From contig QAOA01006727.1 of NCBI GenBank assembly GCA_003255065.1, forward strand, positions 35,750 through 99,749: DNA of 64,000 nt. The letters run 5' to 3'. Under the pieces are notes generated by a model. It ran no database searches. It was not told the origin of the DNA and worked only from the letters and a program-made list of their open reading frames with translations. The position numbers were made by a program, and so were the translations under genes. The number at the start of each line of letters is the position of its first letter. The stretch's first letter is position 1. Below are positions 46,056 through 58,867 of this stretch, in pieces. The DNA comes from Cercis canadensis. Lineage: Eukaryota > Streptophyta > Magnoliopsida > Fabales > Fabaceae.

Positions 46056-46906
46056 ATTTTGTGATGAAACAGAAGCTTGAAGGTGAACTCGAGAACGAGT
46101 GGAAATTGGACTTCGAGTAAAAGGCCTTTCAGTATCCTCTTGATACGATGCAATGGTGCCTTAATAATTTCAGAAAGCAAGAATGAATATGAGATATAAA
46201 TGGATCACAAAGTGTGTGTTTTATAAAATGGACAAAAATAATAATAAAAAATGAGACAATAAAAGTGAAAAAGGGAAATAAATAAAAGTTTAAAATGAAG
46301 AAGTTAATGCCCACAATGTATATGCAAAATGCGGGTACAAGACGTGAAATGAAAATATTTAAAATTGAAATGGATGAATGAGGATGAAAGACAATAAAGT
46401 TCATGAACAAAGATAAGACGCACTAAATGAATATGATTGAAAGAATGAGGAATTAAAAAAAGCCCCCAAGCTTGCCAAATATGCATGAATTGGGTCAAAT
46501 CTTAACCTAAAAGATGAAAGGTTCCAAATTGTTCTTACTATCACCCACACATGGGTTAGTAAGGTCCTCAATCCTCACCCATGACAGGTTATAAGCGGAA
46601 AGGATACAACTTGGTTGGGAGTGTTTCACAAGCCTATACGGAGACCGATGGTCTCTCAAGACATTGTTACTTTACGCCCAAATCTAATCCTAAAGGAAAA
46701 AGTAAAACCCTGGTATAAGGTTTGTGTGTGCAAAGAGGCATGAGAATACACAAAATAACACTAAATAAAGCCCTACAAAATCATGATAATTTAATAAGGA
46801 AAATAAATTCAAATGATATGTATGCAACATAAAGATACACAAAAGAAAGGACCCAAATTCAACAATAGATGACGTAAAATTAAATTTGAACGGCTTAACT
46901 CTTAAA
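46056..46906 (-). other. 5' leader of the Ogre-like element
   Basis: AT-rich untranslated region between primer-binding site and gag start; no coding signal. Confidence 0.6.
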
Positions 46907-46926
46907 GTCCCCAGTGGAGTCGCCAA
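46907..46926 (-). promoter_or_regulatory. Primer-binding site of the Ogre-like element
   Basis: On the minus strand TTGGCGACTCCACTGGGGAC lies two bases inside the right LTR. This is the conserved primer site of Ogre/Tat elements, usually assigned to an arginine tRNA. Confidence 0.8.
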
Positions 46927-47160
46927 GCTGTTGCAACGTCCTTTTTGGGAGCACGTCGACGCGAGGTGACGAAAAGAACATAGGTGTAAACGTGTAGGTT
47001 TGTAAAGATTTTTTAATTAAAAGAATGATTGAAGAAAACTAATGGAGTCGCCACCAATCAATTTAAGGCATGATTGGATGCCTATAAAAAAAATTTGGTC
47101 TACGCTATCAAAGTTAGGGTAAAAGAGTTGGTTACGTGTAGAGAATGTGTTAGCACTCTA

Positions 47161-47188
47161 TGGTAACCGTTCTAGCGAACGGTTACCA
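47161..47188. repeat. Perfect hairpin in the Ogre-like LTR
   Basis: tggtaaccgttc, loop tagc, gaacggttacca: a 12-bp stem with a 4-base loop. The left LTR keeps only the inner stem (cccgttc/gaacggg-like, near 40095-40115) and the solo LTR at 26966 has a related stem near 30283-30300. Confidence 0.8.
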
Positions 47189-49249
47189 ATTTAATTTTAT
47201 GTCATCTAAAAAATTGTTGAATGAAATTGGTCATTAAAATAGATTAATGTATAATTAAGCCTTGCCAGTACCTCTGGCAAAACCTAAAAAGATGCCTCAA
47301 GACTATTGGGTAGAGACAGTGATTGTCATTACAATCATCTCCTAAATTATTCTGTCATAGGCGATTTTTTAGCGACCTTACTAACTAACTGATGACTAAA
47401 TACACAAAAGGTAATTCATTATGCGTTCAAGAAATGAGTTTGAGATTTGCGGTAAAAGATTTTTATCGAATATCTTTCTTTAAGTCCACCAGTACATCTG
47501 GAAAGATTAAAGCGACACTCTTCACCTCCGGAATGTCAAAGTGTCACCATCATTATGGCTAATTTTGATTATTCCCTCGTCGGTACCTTTTAACCCACAT
47601 TAAGGTAACTGGAGCTGAAATATTATACTTAGAAAATGTTCATTTGGAAGTTATGCACCGAAAAAGATTTTTATCAAGAATTGACCTCAAGCCTTACCAA
47701 TACTTCTGGCTGAACTAAAGACATCCCTTTACCTCCAGAATATCAAAACCTTGTCATTATCATGATTAATTTCAATTATTCCTTCGTCAGTAATCTTTTT
47801 CTAGCATAATTAAAAATAATGTTAAGATGTAATGAGATGAATTATAATGTAACAAATAAATGCTAGAAATGTAGTAATTAAAAAGATAAAAATTATATTA
47901 AGAATTTTATTGGCCATATCAGTACCTCTGGCATAACCAAGAAATTTATCTCTTACCTCAGGAACATTAGAAAAAATTGTCGACACAATTATTTTCTAAC
48001 TTAATCCATTGTCAGACTTTAATTTTATTTATAACAAAGAGAATTAAGTATAATATGAAATGCGTAAAGCATAAAAATAAAACAAACAAAGACCCCTAAG
48101 ATAAAGAGTAATAAAAACACTAAGCAAAGAATAAATAAAGATTATAAAAAATNGAATGAATAAAGATTATAAAAAATTAATTAAAATAACCCAAAAAAAA
48201 ACATATTTGGGGCAAATTCCATTTTAGCCCAACTAGTTGCTCAAACAACATCAAGGAAATAAAAACTATGTTAAATAAACAAGCCCAAACAAATTAACAA
48301 CCCAAAAGTAAAACACTAAATTAGCAAACAAATGAGGCCCACGAATTTGGTCCAATAGCCAAATAAAAGAACTTAAGTGCAAATGAATTAAAAGACCCAA
48401 AAGATAACACACTACCAACAAAGTAAAGAAAAGGCCCACGAATTCTAAACACCATAAAATCCAATCGCATAGAATAAGGCCTAAATAATATATACACAAT
48501 AAAAGGACAACACAAATAAAATTAAAAGCAAGGAGTCAGCAACTCCAAAAGCTGAAATATGAAAGAGGAAAATAGAAAGCAGGGAGGGGCGAAGAAGAAA
48601 GGGGAAGCTCGCAAGGGAGAGAGAGAGAGAGAGAGATTCTCGGATCCAAGAGATAAAGCATGGGTTTTGCCTCTCCTTCTCAACCATTGGTGGCTAAGGT
48701 AAGGATCTCTTCTCTACTTCAACTCTTTCTCTCAAAATTTCTCCGTCTCTCTTTAAAAAAATAGGGACGTGGGAATGAGGTGGAATCATTCTACTTCAAA
48801 CTTGATTTTGACAAAGGATATTGATTTTCTCTCCAAGGTGGTGTCTCGGTTTGGGTTCAAATATATATATATATATATATATATAGGTTGGATATACTTT
48901 GTGTGTGGGTGTGAGTACTGAAAAATGGAAGAATGGAAAAATAAATGTTGGTGGTGTACTTGTGGATGAGACTCTTGCAAGTTGTGTCTGTTTGAGCTTG
49001 GAGACCCTCTGAGCTATGTGTATATCTCCTTAACCTCTCCATTTCTCTTTTTGTCCCTCTCTGTATATCCTCCTTTGTTGTTCCATTTCGTGCCCTTTGT
49101 TTTTTTTTTTTTTTTTNTTGCTTTAGAAATTGATTCCCCTCCTCTGGTTTGTGTCTTCTTTTCATAGCTGAAGAATTGTGCAAGTGGCACTGATGTGATT
49201 TTCCTGTTTCCTATTTTCAAGCTGCAAGAGGCATGACTTGCAATGGAGG

Positions 49250-49254
49250 GTGAC
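49250..49254. repeat. Target-site duplication GTGAC (left) of the Athila element
   Basis: Repeated at 59340-59344; the uninterrupted LTR copy at about 42158 reads 'gagggtgaccgga', which is the empty site. Confidence 0.92.
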
Positions 49255-50550
49255 TGACGGGTGCCAAACCGTACAAAATTATAATACTAATTGCAACTAA
49301 CTTGTAGTATAGGACGCAACCAGTGTCGTCTCCTAAGGATTCACCAGAACAACTAATCTACTAAGACTCAAGCATAAACAGAAATAAGGGGTTTTGTGTT
49401 GAATGCAGTATACTAAGAATTCAGAAAGCAGTAATAGGATTTAATCAAATAAGAGAAAACGTAATCAACTCAAGCAGGCAACCAAACCCTAATTCATCCT
49501 TGTTCACTAAAGATTATCTAAATCTGATTTAATTCTTGGTTAAATGTTACTTGGAACCCCTAATAACAACACTTATAATTCCTACTGATTACTAATCAGG
49601 ATTCAATTAATCTTGGAACTAAGAATCTAGGCAACTGCTCTATATCACTAAGTCCAGATTAATTTGAGAAACAAATTATCCAAGTTAACCATATAATGAA
49701 AACCTTTAAAATATGATTACCAATTTGATTACTGTGATGAATCTAATCAACCGATTTAAATTCATATAAACCATTCAATCAAAGTACCATTCAATCACAT
49801 GAAGATGGGAAGAAGCAGTAATTCAAATTATATTAAATCAAACCCGGATTGAAGCACAAGAACTTTAGATTAGCAAGTCTGGTTCCTCTTGAATCGATTA
49901 CAGAAGTACTTAGCCTTCCATGAAAGGCTTAAACACAAAGCAAAGGTATAAACTTGAACTCAGGAACAGGAGACAACAACTTTTGATGATAATGTGGAGA
50001 TCTATATTTTTCTCAACAACTTAAGAATAAATACTAGCTGACTGCCTCCTCTAGGTTTCCTAATGGTTTTCTAATTACAAAAAAAAACCTAGTTTCCTAA
50101 ATCTTTAATGGTAAAAACATGATTAAACCTTAGTGACATGTGTGCTGGCCCAAATAGCAGATGTTGGGGCCAATAAACAAGTACTGGTCCAATAGGCAGG
50201 CCCAAGGAATGGAATATGTCTATGCTGGGGAGATGCAGAAAATCTGGACTGATTGCATGCGAATTTCAGTTGTCCAGACGCGAGAATCAGCTTCTGGCTC
50301 TGCATATAAAATGTATCATTTTCTGTTAGCTTTCCTACAAAACTGGAATCGGATCAATCGGACATCTGCAGCTCAAGATATAGTGAAAAACGTAAGCAGT
50401 GCCAGAAATCAATAATTATACAATTGAAATCCAAAAGCACCAACAAGTCCAAATCCACAAAATAAGTCTATGGCTTATGGAAATCAGCAGAAACACACAC
50501 TAAAAGTCTAAGTATAAGGGAAACAAATAGTGTAAAATAATATTTTATCA
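49255..50550 (-). repeat. 3' LTR (left) of the Athila element
   Basis: 1296 bp, TGACGGG...TTATCA. The part from 50080 onward aligns with 58868-59339. Confidence 0.92.
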
Positions 50551-50575
50551 AATTCCCCCACACTTAGCTTTTTGC
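50551..50575 (-). promoter_or_regulatory. Polypurine tract of the Athila element
   Basis: On the minus strand 'aagctaagtgtgggggaatt' adjoins the LTR start TGATAAAAT. Confidence 0.88.
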
Positions 50576-52050
50576 ACTCTTGGGCAAAATCACAAGAATC
50601 AAATGAGAGGAAGAAAACAGCTCTCCAATCAAATCAAGAATGCAAGGATTAAGGTAAGAAAACAATTCAAACTCAAAGAAACAACAACACTCATGGAACA
50701 ACATCTCCTGACAGCTAGAGAACACACAACATGACAATTTCATTTAATAGGAAGGAGTCAAAGTAGATAGCCTCTCACAAGATAAATAAATGCTCTCAAT
50801 TCGCTCAAGTGTCTGAGGTAAGTGTTTCTCTCAAATCATCCTATCAAAATTACACTACCATAAGCTTGTTCATCTTCTCAATCTCCACTACCTATGTCAC
50901 ATGCATAACACAAATCAAAAGGTTATAATGGGGAAAGGTAAATGAATGACAATAAAATGGAAAAATGGCTAAAGCACCCAAGGAATCATAAAGAGCATCT
51001 GACGTGGAGAGATTCAAGTACTTTATGCATCTTGACTTTGGGCTTCAACTCATTTTTACTTTTCCCAAAACAACTTTATTCTTTTGCTGCTGGTGTTTTT
51101 TTTTTTTTTGAAGCATAACACTTAACAATTTCAGCCATAACCAATCAGCCACAACTTGATGCTTTGTTTTTGTAAGAATTCACTCCCTTTTTAATTCAAT
51201 GCAATGCTCTTCAATTCCTAAGAGTTGGGTAGGTCATGATTTTACACTTAGGCTTGCAATGAGCTACACATGAAAGAAAGGATCATTAGGCTCAAAAAGG
51301 GGTAATCAAAGGATAACATCAATGTTAGCTATTTGGTCAAGTAGCTTCTCAAAGAAAGGAATGTCTTAATCACTTTTATGCATGCATGTGCAAATGTAAT
51401 CTCAACTAAGAAACAGAACAAGTTCTAGAGTGTCAAATTGATAGATGAAAACACATAAGAAAGAATCATGACATATGACTCAAATCCTCACAGCTACAAG
51501 ACTACCAAGAATTAACTCATCCAAATCAAATTTGTTGCCATACCACTTAAATTCAAGAAGCAAGATAATTGCTCACTCATGTTGTAGCACTTTAGAATCA
51601 AAATTGCTTCAAACTATTCTCTTCACAACTCTTAACTTAATTGGAAAGAACCAAAAAAATCTAAAAATAAAACAGAAAAACAACAATCCTAAAAGAAAAC
51701 ATAAAACAGAATTTCAAATGACTAAAACAGAAATTAGCAAATTAAAAACAGTGAACAGAAAATGTAAAACAGCAACTCTAATAACAGAAAACAACGTACT
51801 AAAAACACAGAAAATTTAAAAACACAGAAAACAAAAAACTAAGCATTAAAAAAAAACAAAACACTAAAATTCTAAAACTGAAAAATAAAAAATAGTACAA
51901 ATAGCAAGTAAAACAGAAACATAAAGCATAAAACAGCACAACAGGCTAATCCCTCCCCCACACTTAAATTTTTGTAGTATTCTCAATGCAAAGCACAAAG
52001 CAAACAGTAAAAGTAAGGCACTAAAAATAAAAGAGAAAGGGAAAGAAAAC
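50576..52050 (-). other. Region between integrase and 3' LTR of Athila
   Basis: Athila elements often carry an env-like ORF here. None is visible; the stretch is A-rich with no motif. A second purine tract lies at its right end. Confidence 0.6.
51948..51972 (-). promoter_or_regulatory. Second, internal polypurine-tract-like site in Athila
   Basis: On the minus strand 'tttaagtgtgggggaggga' just after the integrase end shares its core 'taagtgtggggga' with the tract at the 3' LTR, 1.4 kb away. Confidence 0.65.
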
Positions 52051-55000
52051 AGCTTGTGGCTTTAAGTCTCATAGAGGGCAGCAGACAAGTGCACCTCCTC
52101 TACCACTTGCTCTTGAAAACCCTCATAAAAAGGTTTCAGCCGATGTCTGTTCACTGGGAAAGTCTTGTTGGTTGCCTCATTCTTGATCTCAATTGCATCA
52201 TAAGGGAAGACATGAGTCACCACAAAAGGACCCATCCATCGAGAATGAAGCTTGCTGAGCATTAACTTGAGACAGGAGTTATAGAGCAGCAATTTCTGAC
52301 CAATGTGGAACTCTTTTCTCACTAAAATCTTGTCATGGACAACATTGGTCTTTTCTTTGTAGATTCTAGAATTCTCATAAGCCTCCAACCGGATTTTTTC
52401 AAGTTCTTGCAAGTGGAGCTTCCTTTGTCATCCGACTTGGGCTAAATCAAAATTACACTGCTTCATAGCCCAATACGCCTTATGCTCTATCTCCACTGGA
52501 AGGTGACATGCCTTGCCAAAGACTAGCCTATAAGGTGACATGCCTATAGGGGTCTTGTAAGTAGTCCGATAGGCCCACAATGCATCATCCAGACGCAGGC
52601 TCTAGTCTTTTCTATTGGGTTGGACAATCTTCTCTAAAATCTGCTTGATCTCCCTATTGGACACCTCTGCTTGCCCATTGGTCTGTGGATGGTAAGGGGT
52701 TGACACCTTGTGCACAACACCATACTTTCTCAACAAAGCAGCAATGTGCCTATTGCAGAAGTGAGAACCTTGGTCACTGATGATGGCTCTTGGAACGCCG
52801 AACCTGCAAAAAATGTGAGTCCTGAAAAAATATAAGACAACACGATAATCGTCAGTCCGGGTGGCCTTGGTCTCTACCCATTTAGAAACATAGTCCACAG
52901 CTAAAGGAATATACACAAAACCAAAAGAAGTAGGGAAAAGACCCATGAAATCGATGCCCCAAACATCAAATATCTCACAAAACAACAAAGGCTATTGAGG
53001 CATCTCATTCCTATGGGAAATATTACATGTCTATTGGCATTGGGCACAATTCTTACAAAAACTGTATGCATCATGAAATAAGGAAGGCCAATAAAGTCCA
53101 AAATGAGGCATCTAAAATTTTACGAGCAGTGTTTTGAGGTCCAAAATGACCACCACATGCAGAAGTATGACAGAATTGTAACACAGACTCAGACTCATGT
53201 CCAGGCACACACCTCCTAATTACTTGGTCACTACACAGTCTCCACAAGTAGGGGTCATCTCACACATAATGTTTGGCTTCACTTTTAAGCTTATCTACTT
53301 GATGCTTCTTAAAATAAGCAGGTAACTCAGAAGTAACTAAGTAGTTTACCAAGTCAGCATGCTAAGGATCTGTACCTTGCAGCTGATAAAGCTGCTCATC
53401 CGGAAAGGTCTCTCTGATGGGAAGGCTGTTCAAAGTCAGTGGGATCCGGCTCAGGTGATCTACTATTAAGTTCTCAGCTCCACTCTTGTCTCTGATCTCA
53501 AGATCAAATTCTTGCAAGAGCAACATCCATCTAATGAGCCTAGGCTTCGCATCCGGCTTCTTGAGCAAGTACTTTAGAGTTGCATGATCAGAGAAAGCAA
53601 TTACTTTATAATTAAGCAAATATGAACAAAATTTATTTAAAGCAAACACAATAGCAAGGAGCTCTTTCTCAGTAGTGGTGTAATTTGCATGGGCAGCATT
53701 CAAAGTGCGAGAGACATAATAAATCACGTGGGACAGCTTGTCCACTCGCTGTGCAAGGACAACGCCTACTGCAAAGTTTGATGCATCACACATCTGCTCA
53801 AAGGGAAACTCCTAGTTAGGTGGCTGTGTGATGGGAGGCGAGGTAAGGCTCTGCTTTAGCTTATCAGAGGCTGCTCTGCACTACCTATCAAATTCGAAAT
53901 CCACTTCTTTCTGGAGAAGCTTAGACAATGGCAAGGCAATATTGCTGAAGTCCTAGATGAATCGCTTGTAAAACCCTACATGATCAAGAAAGGAACGCAC
54001 TTCCTGCACACAAGTGGGGTAGGGTAAAGAGGCAATAACATCTATCTTAGCCTTATCTACTTCAATTCCTTTGCTAGAAATTACATGCCCTAAAACTATG
54101 TCTTGTTCTACCATGAAGTGACATTTCTCAAAATTAAGAACAAGGTTAGTCTCAATGCATTTATCAAGTACTCTAGCAAGGCTATCTAAACATGCATCAA
54201 AAGAGGAGCCATATACAGTAAAGTCATCCATGAATACTTCCATGTAGTGTTCTAAAAAATCAGAAAATATGCTCACCATACATCGCTGGAATGTACCAAG
54301 GGCATTACACAAGCCGAAGGGCATCCTCCTATATGCAAATGTACCAAAGGGATAGGTGAAAGTCATCTTTTCCTGATCCTCTGGGGCTATATGAATTTGG
54401 AAGTAGCCTGAGAAGCCATCTAGGAAGTAGTAATGGGACTTCCCTGCCAACCTCTCTAGCATCAATGAAGGGCAGAGGGAAGTGATCCTTCCTTGTGGCC
54501 TGGTTGAGTCTTCTATAATCAATGCAGACGCGCCAACTGTTCTGCACTCTAGTAGGGATCAGCTCGTTCTTCTCATTGGCTACCACAATTATGCCACTCT
54601 TCTTTAAAACCACTTGAACTGGACTTACCCATTTGCTGTCTTAGAAGGGGTAAATAATGTTGGCTGATAACAGCTTGCTCACTTCTTTCTTGAACACATC
54701 CAGAATCAATGGGTTAAGTCGCCTTTGGGGCTGCCTCACTGGTTTAGCTTCTTCCTCTAATAAAATCCGATGCATGCAAGTGGAAGGGCTAATGCCAAGA
54801 ATGTCTGCAAGTGTCCATCCAATGGCTATCTTCCGCCGCTGCTTCAAAATTTGCAACAACTTTTCTTCCTGTTCAGGTTGCAGATTGTTGGCTATGATGA
54901 CTGGCAGCTTCTCTTCTGCTTCTAGGAAGGCATACTTGAGATGGTTAGGTAACGGTTTCAGCTCAAGAATGGGTAGCTGTTGCATCGAGGGAACTAGTTT

Positions 55001-58000
55001 GGTTGAAGAAACCAAATCTACTGTGTAAAGCTCAGAAACACCTGCAAGCTTTGCACTTTGCTCCAAAACAGTCTCATCATATCCCATATAGTTAGAAATT
55101 TCAAAACATGCAGCACAACTCCCATCACAATCAGTACATCCAGAACAATCTAAAGTGTCAAACAAACCTACTATATCAGGAAATTCGGCTACTAAGTTAG
55201 CGTGCACATCATCAAATAGCAAGTCTATGACATCTATTTGAAACAGAAAATGTTCTTCCAGAGGGTGTTTCATGGCATCAAATAGATTAAATTAAATCAC
55301 AGTATCACCAAATTCCATGGAAAAGGTACCAGCATGCACATCAATGATGGTTTTAGCAGTCTTTAGGAAGGGTCTACCTAAGATCAAAGGGGCATGTCCA
55401 GATGCAGACTCATCCTCCATATTCAACACATAAAAATCAGCTAGAAAAATTAAATCATTTACCCTAACTAAGACATCCTCAAGAAGTCCTGCAGAATATG
55501 TTGTGCTTCTGTTGGCAAGCTAAATAACCACTCTAGTAGGCTTCAATTCTCCAATCTGCAATGATGAATAAATGGACTTGGGCATCACATTGATTGAAGC
55601 ACCCAGATCTAACATAGCATTGGCGAACTGCTTGTCTCCAATGGTGCAAGGAATGGTAAATGTTCCTGGATCAATGTACTTGGATGACAAGTTAGGTTGG
55701 ATCATAGGTGACACGTTTATGCTCATGCTCACTTTCTCATTGCCTTTTAGTCTTCTCTTGTAGGTACACAAATCCTTCAGAAACTTTGCATACTTGGGAA
55801 TCTGTTTAATTGCTTCCAGGAGGGGGATATTGACTTCCACCTTCCTGAAAGTGTCCATGATCTCTCTGTCTAACCATGCTTAACAATCTTCTTGGATTGT
55901 GTAACTCTGTTAGGAAAAGAAAGAGGAATGCTGGAGGTAGAGTTCTCTGCCTGGTTTAGAAGGGAAGAAGGTTGTTATTTTGGGATAGGTTTTTGGGCTG
56001 CAGTGTCTGGATCCTTTTCTTGGATAGAATTGGGGACTGTGGAAGGCAGGTTAGGTTTTGGAACACTCACTTCCTTGCCACTACGCAGGGTTATGGCACT
56101 CACATTGCCTCTCGGATTGGTGACTGTTTGAGAGGGTAAACTGCCGGAACCTTGGGACTTGAGTTCACTAATGGTGGTTGCAAGTTGACCTATTTGAGTC
56201 TCTAGGCTCTGAATATTAGTCTCAATCCTCTGTTGGAATTGGATGTTGTTGCTAGCCAACTGCTTCACTAAATCTTCCAGGCTCGGTTCTAGCTTGTTAG
56301 CTTGCTACATAGGCTGCTTCATTAGTGCTTGAAACTGCTGGTTGCTTGAACTTGCATTGTATCTAGGCTGCTGTGGCTGGTACGTTTGTTGCTACTAGTA
56401 GGTTTGGCTAAAATTGCCTCCATACCTCAAGTTAGGGTGATCTCTCCAGCCAGGGTTGTATGTAAAAGAGTTGGGGTCATATCTAGGCTGCTAGTAAGGT
56501 CTGCCAGTAAAGACACTAACCACTACTTCAGTGTTATCCTGGAAGGTAGGGCATTGATCCGTCGGATGACTGATTAGGGCACAAATTCCACATAGCTTGG
56601 CAGGAGCTTAAACCAGTGTGTGGCCCATTGCTAACTATCTAACCAAAGAGGTCAGTTCCTCCAAACGGTTCTCCACCCTCTGTTGATCCACCATCTGCAC
56701 CTCGTTCACTCCCCTAGTAGGGGTAACCATCCTTGTGCCAAATTGTTGTACATTGGTTGCCATGTTGGATATTAAGTCTCTTGCAGCCGCATGGGTCTTG
56801 TCCACCAAGGCACCTCCAGAAGCAGCATCCACATAGCTCCTATCCATAGGAAGAAAACCTTCGTAGAAGCACTGGATGAGTAATTGGTCACTGATTTGGT
56901 GATAAGGACAACTCCCACACAGTTTTTCAAATCTCTCCCCAGTATTCATGTAATGTCTCTCCACTATGTTGCCTTATGCCACATATGTCTTTCATGATGG
57001 CAGCAACTCTTGAGGCATGGAAGAATTTTTCAAGAAAGCACCTCTTCATGTCATTCCAGCATGTGATGATGGAGGGCTGCAAGTAAAGCCATTCTTTTGC
57101 TGCTACATCTAATGAAAAGGGAAAAGCCCTCAGCTTGATGTGCTCTTCTTGAATGGATTGAGGCTTCATGGTAGAACACACTATGTGAAATTCCTTCAAA
57201 TGCTTGTGAGGATCTTCACCTGCAAGTCCATGAAACTTTGGGAGCAAGTGTATTAATCCAGATTTTAACTCAAAATTAGCATCAGGATACTAAATACACA
57301 AAGGCTGGTAATTATCATCAAGGGCAGCCTATTCCTTAAGAGTCTTAGCCCTAACATGCATGTCATTATTAGCCCTATTGGCAGTAGGATTATCCTCAAG
57401 ATCAATGTTATTATCAGCCATAGTATGCTCTATATGATTAGGAGCTCGACATACCCTAGCAAGTGTGTGCAAAGTTCTCTCTATTTCAGAATCACCTTCA
57501 AGTAGTTCAAAATGAGAGGACCGAGTCATACACCATGCAAATAAAGTGACAAAAACACTCTAAAACACATTAAAACAGACAGAAACAGAAAAATAGTGAA
57601 GCAGTTAAAGAAAAGGGCAAAAACCAAAACACACCAAATGCACTAGACAAAGGCAAAAAGACACCAAAATAGCACTAGTTGACCCATCTAAACATTTTTA
57701 AAAAAATTTCTACCACCATAGCATGAAAGCTTGATGAAAATGAAACTCAAAAATCAAATAAAAAATCTTAAAAAAAATGAAAAAGTGGTCAAAATGATGG
57801 AATTTGGCTTAAAAATGAAGACCTCATAGCGTAAAACTATTGATTATCAGGCCATTTTCCTTTAACTGACCAAGTTTCAGGTCAATCGGAGCACAAAAAT
57901 TTGGCCGGAACAGTACACGCGAAAACTACTAAATCTAATCGAAACAAAAGGAAAACAAGGGAAAATTGGCACCAAAGCACCAGAATTCTGATGAACACAC

Positions 58001-58172
58001 TTTTTATACAATAGTTATTCCTCATACTTAGTCTTTTAAACCTCTTTTGGGCTGAATTGCATAGACTTAGACCTCATTTCATGACTTAGGATCCATTTAT
58101 GCTTAATTGCAATTTCCAGCAATACTGGGCATTATATGCTGTCTCTGTGTTTCAGGCATATCTTGAGTTCTG

Positions 58173-58867
58173 NNNNNNNNNNNNNNNNNNNNNNNNNNNN
58201 NNNNNNNNNNNNNNNNNNNNNNNNNNNNNNNNNNNNNNNNNNNNNNNNNNNNNNNNNNNNNNNNNNNNNNNNNNNNNNNNNNNNNNNNNNNNNNNNNNNN
58301 NNNNNNNNNNNNNNNNNNNNNNNNNNNNNNNNNNNNNNNNNNNNNNNNNNNNNNNNNNNNNNNNNNNNNNNNNNNNNNNNNNNNNNNNNNNNNNNNNNNN
58401 NNNNNNNNNNNNNNNNNNNNNNNNNNNNNNNNNNNNNNNNNNNNNNNNNNNNNNNNNNNNNNNNNNNNNNNNNNNNNNNNNNNNNNNNNNNNNNNNNNNN
58501 NNNNNNNNNNNNNNNNNNNNNNNNNNNNNNNNNNNNNNNNNNNNNNNNNNNNNNNNNNNNNNNNNNNNNNNNNNNNNNNNNNNNNNNNNNNNNNNNNNNN
58601 NNNNNNNNNNNNNNNNNNNNNNNNNNNNNNNNNNNNNNNNNNNNNNNNNNNNNNNNNNNNNNNNNNNNNNNNNNNNNNNNNNNNNNNNNNNNNNNNNNNN
58701 NNNNNNNNNNNNNNNNNNNNNNNNNNNNNNNNNNNNNNNNNNNNNNNNNNNNNNNNNNNNNNNNNNNNNNNNNNNNNNNNNNNNNNNNNNNNNNNNNNNN
58801 NNNNNNNNNNNNNNNNNNNNNNNNNNNNNNNNNNNNNNNNNNNNNNNNNNNNNNNNNNNNNNNNNNN
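58173..58867. other. Assembly gap of 695 N
   Basis: The gap lies in the 5' LTR and primer-binding region of the Athila element. By alignment with the 3' LTR, at least about 825 bases of LTR are missing here, so the gap length is an underestimate or nominal. Confidence 0.9.

Larger units (their letters stand above)
46929..49254 (-). repeat. 5' LTR (right) of the Ogre-like element, main part
   Basis: Matches 39855-42200 with scattered differences. It contains a perfect hairpin at 47161-47188, a (GA)n run at 48618-48636 and a (TA)n run at 48861-48884. Single Ns at 48153 (with a 24-bp duplication) and 49117 (in a T run) mark assembly joins. The LTR continues at 59345-59528. Confidence 0.9.
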
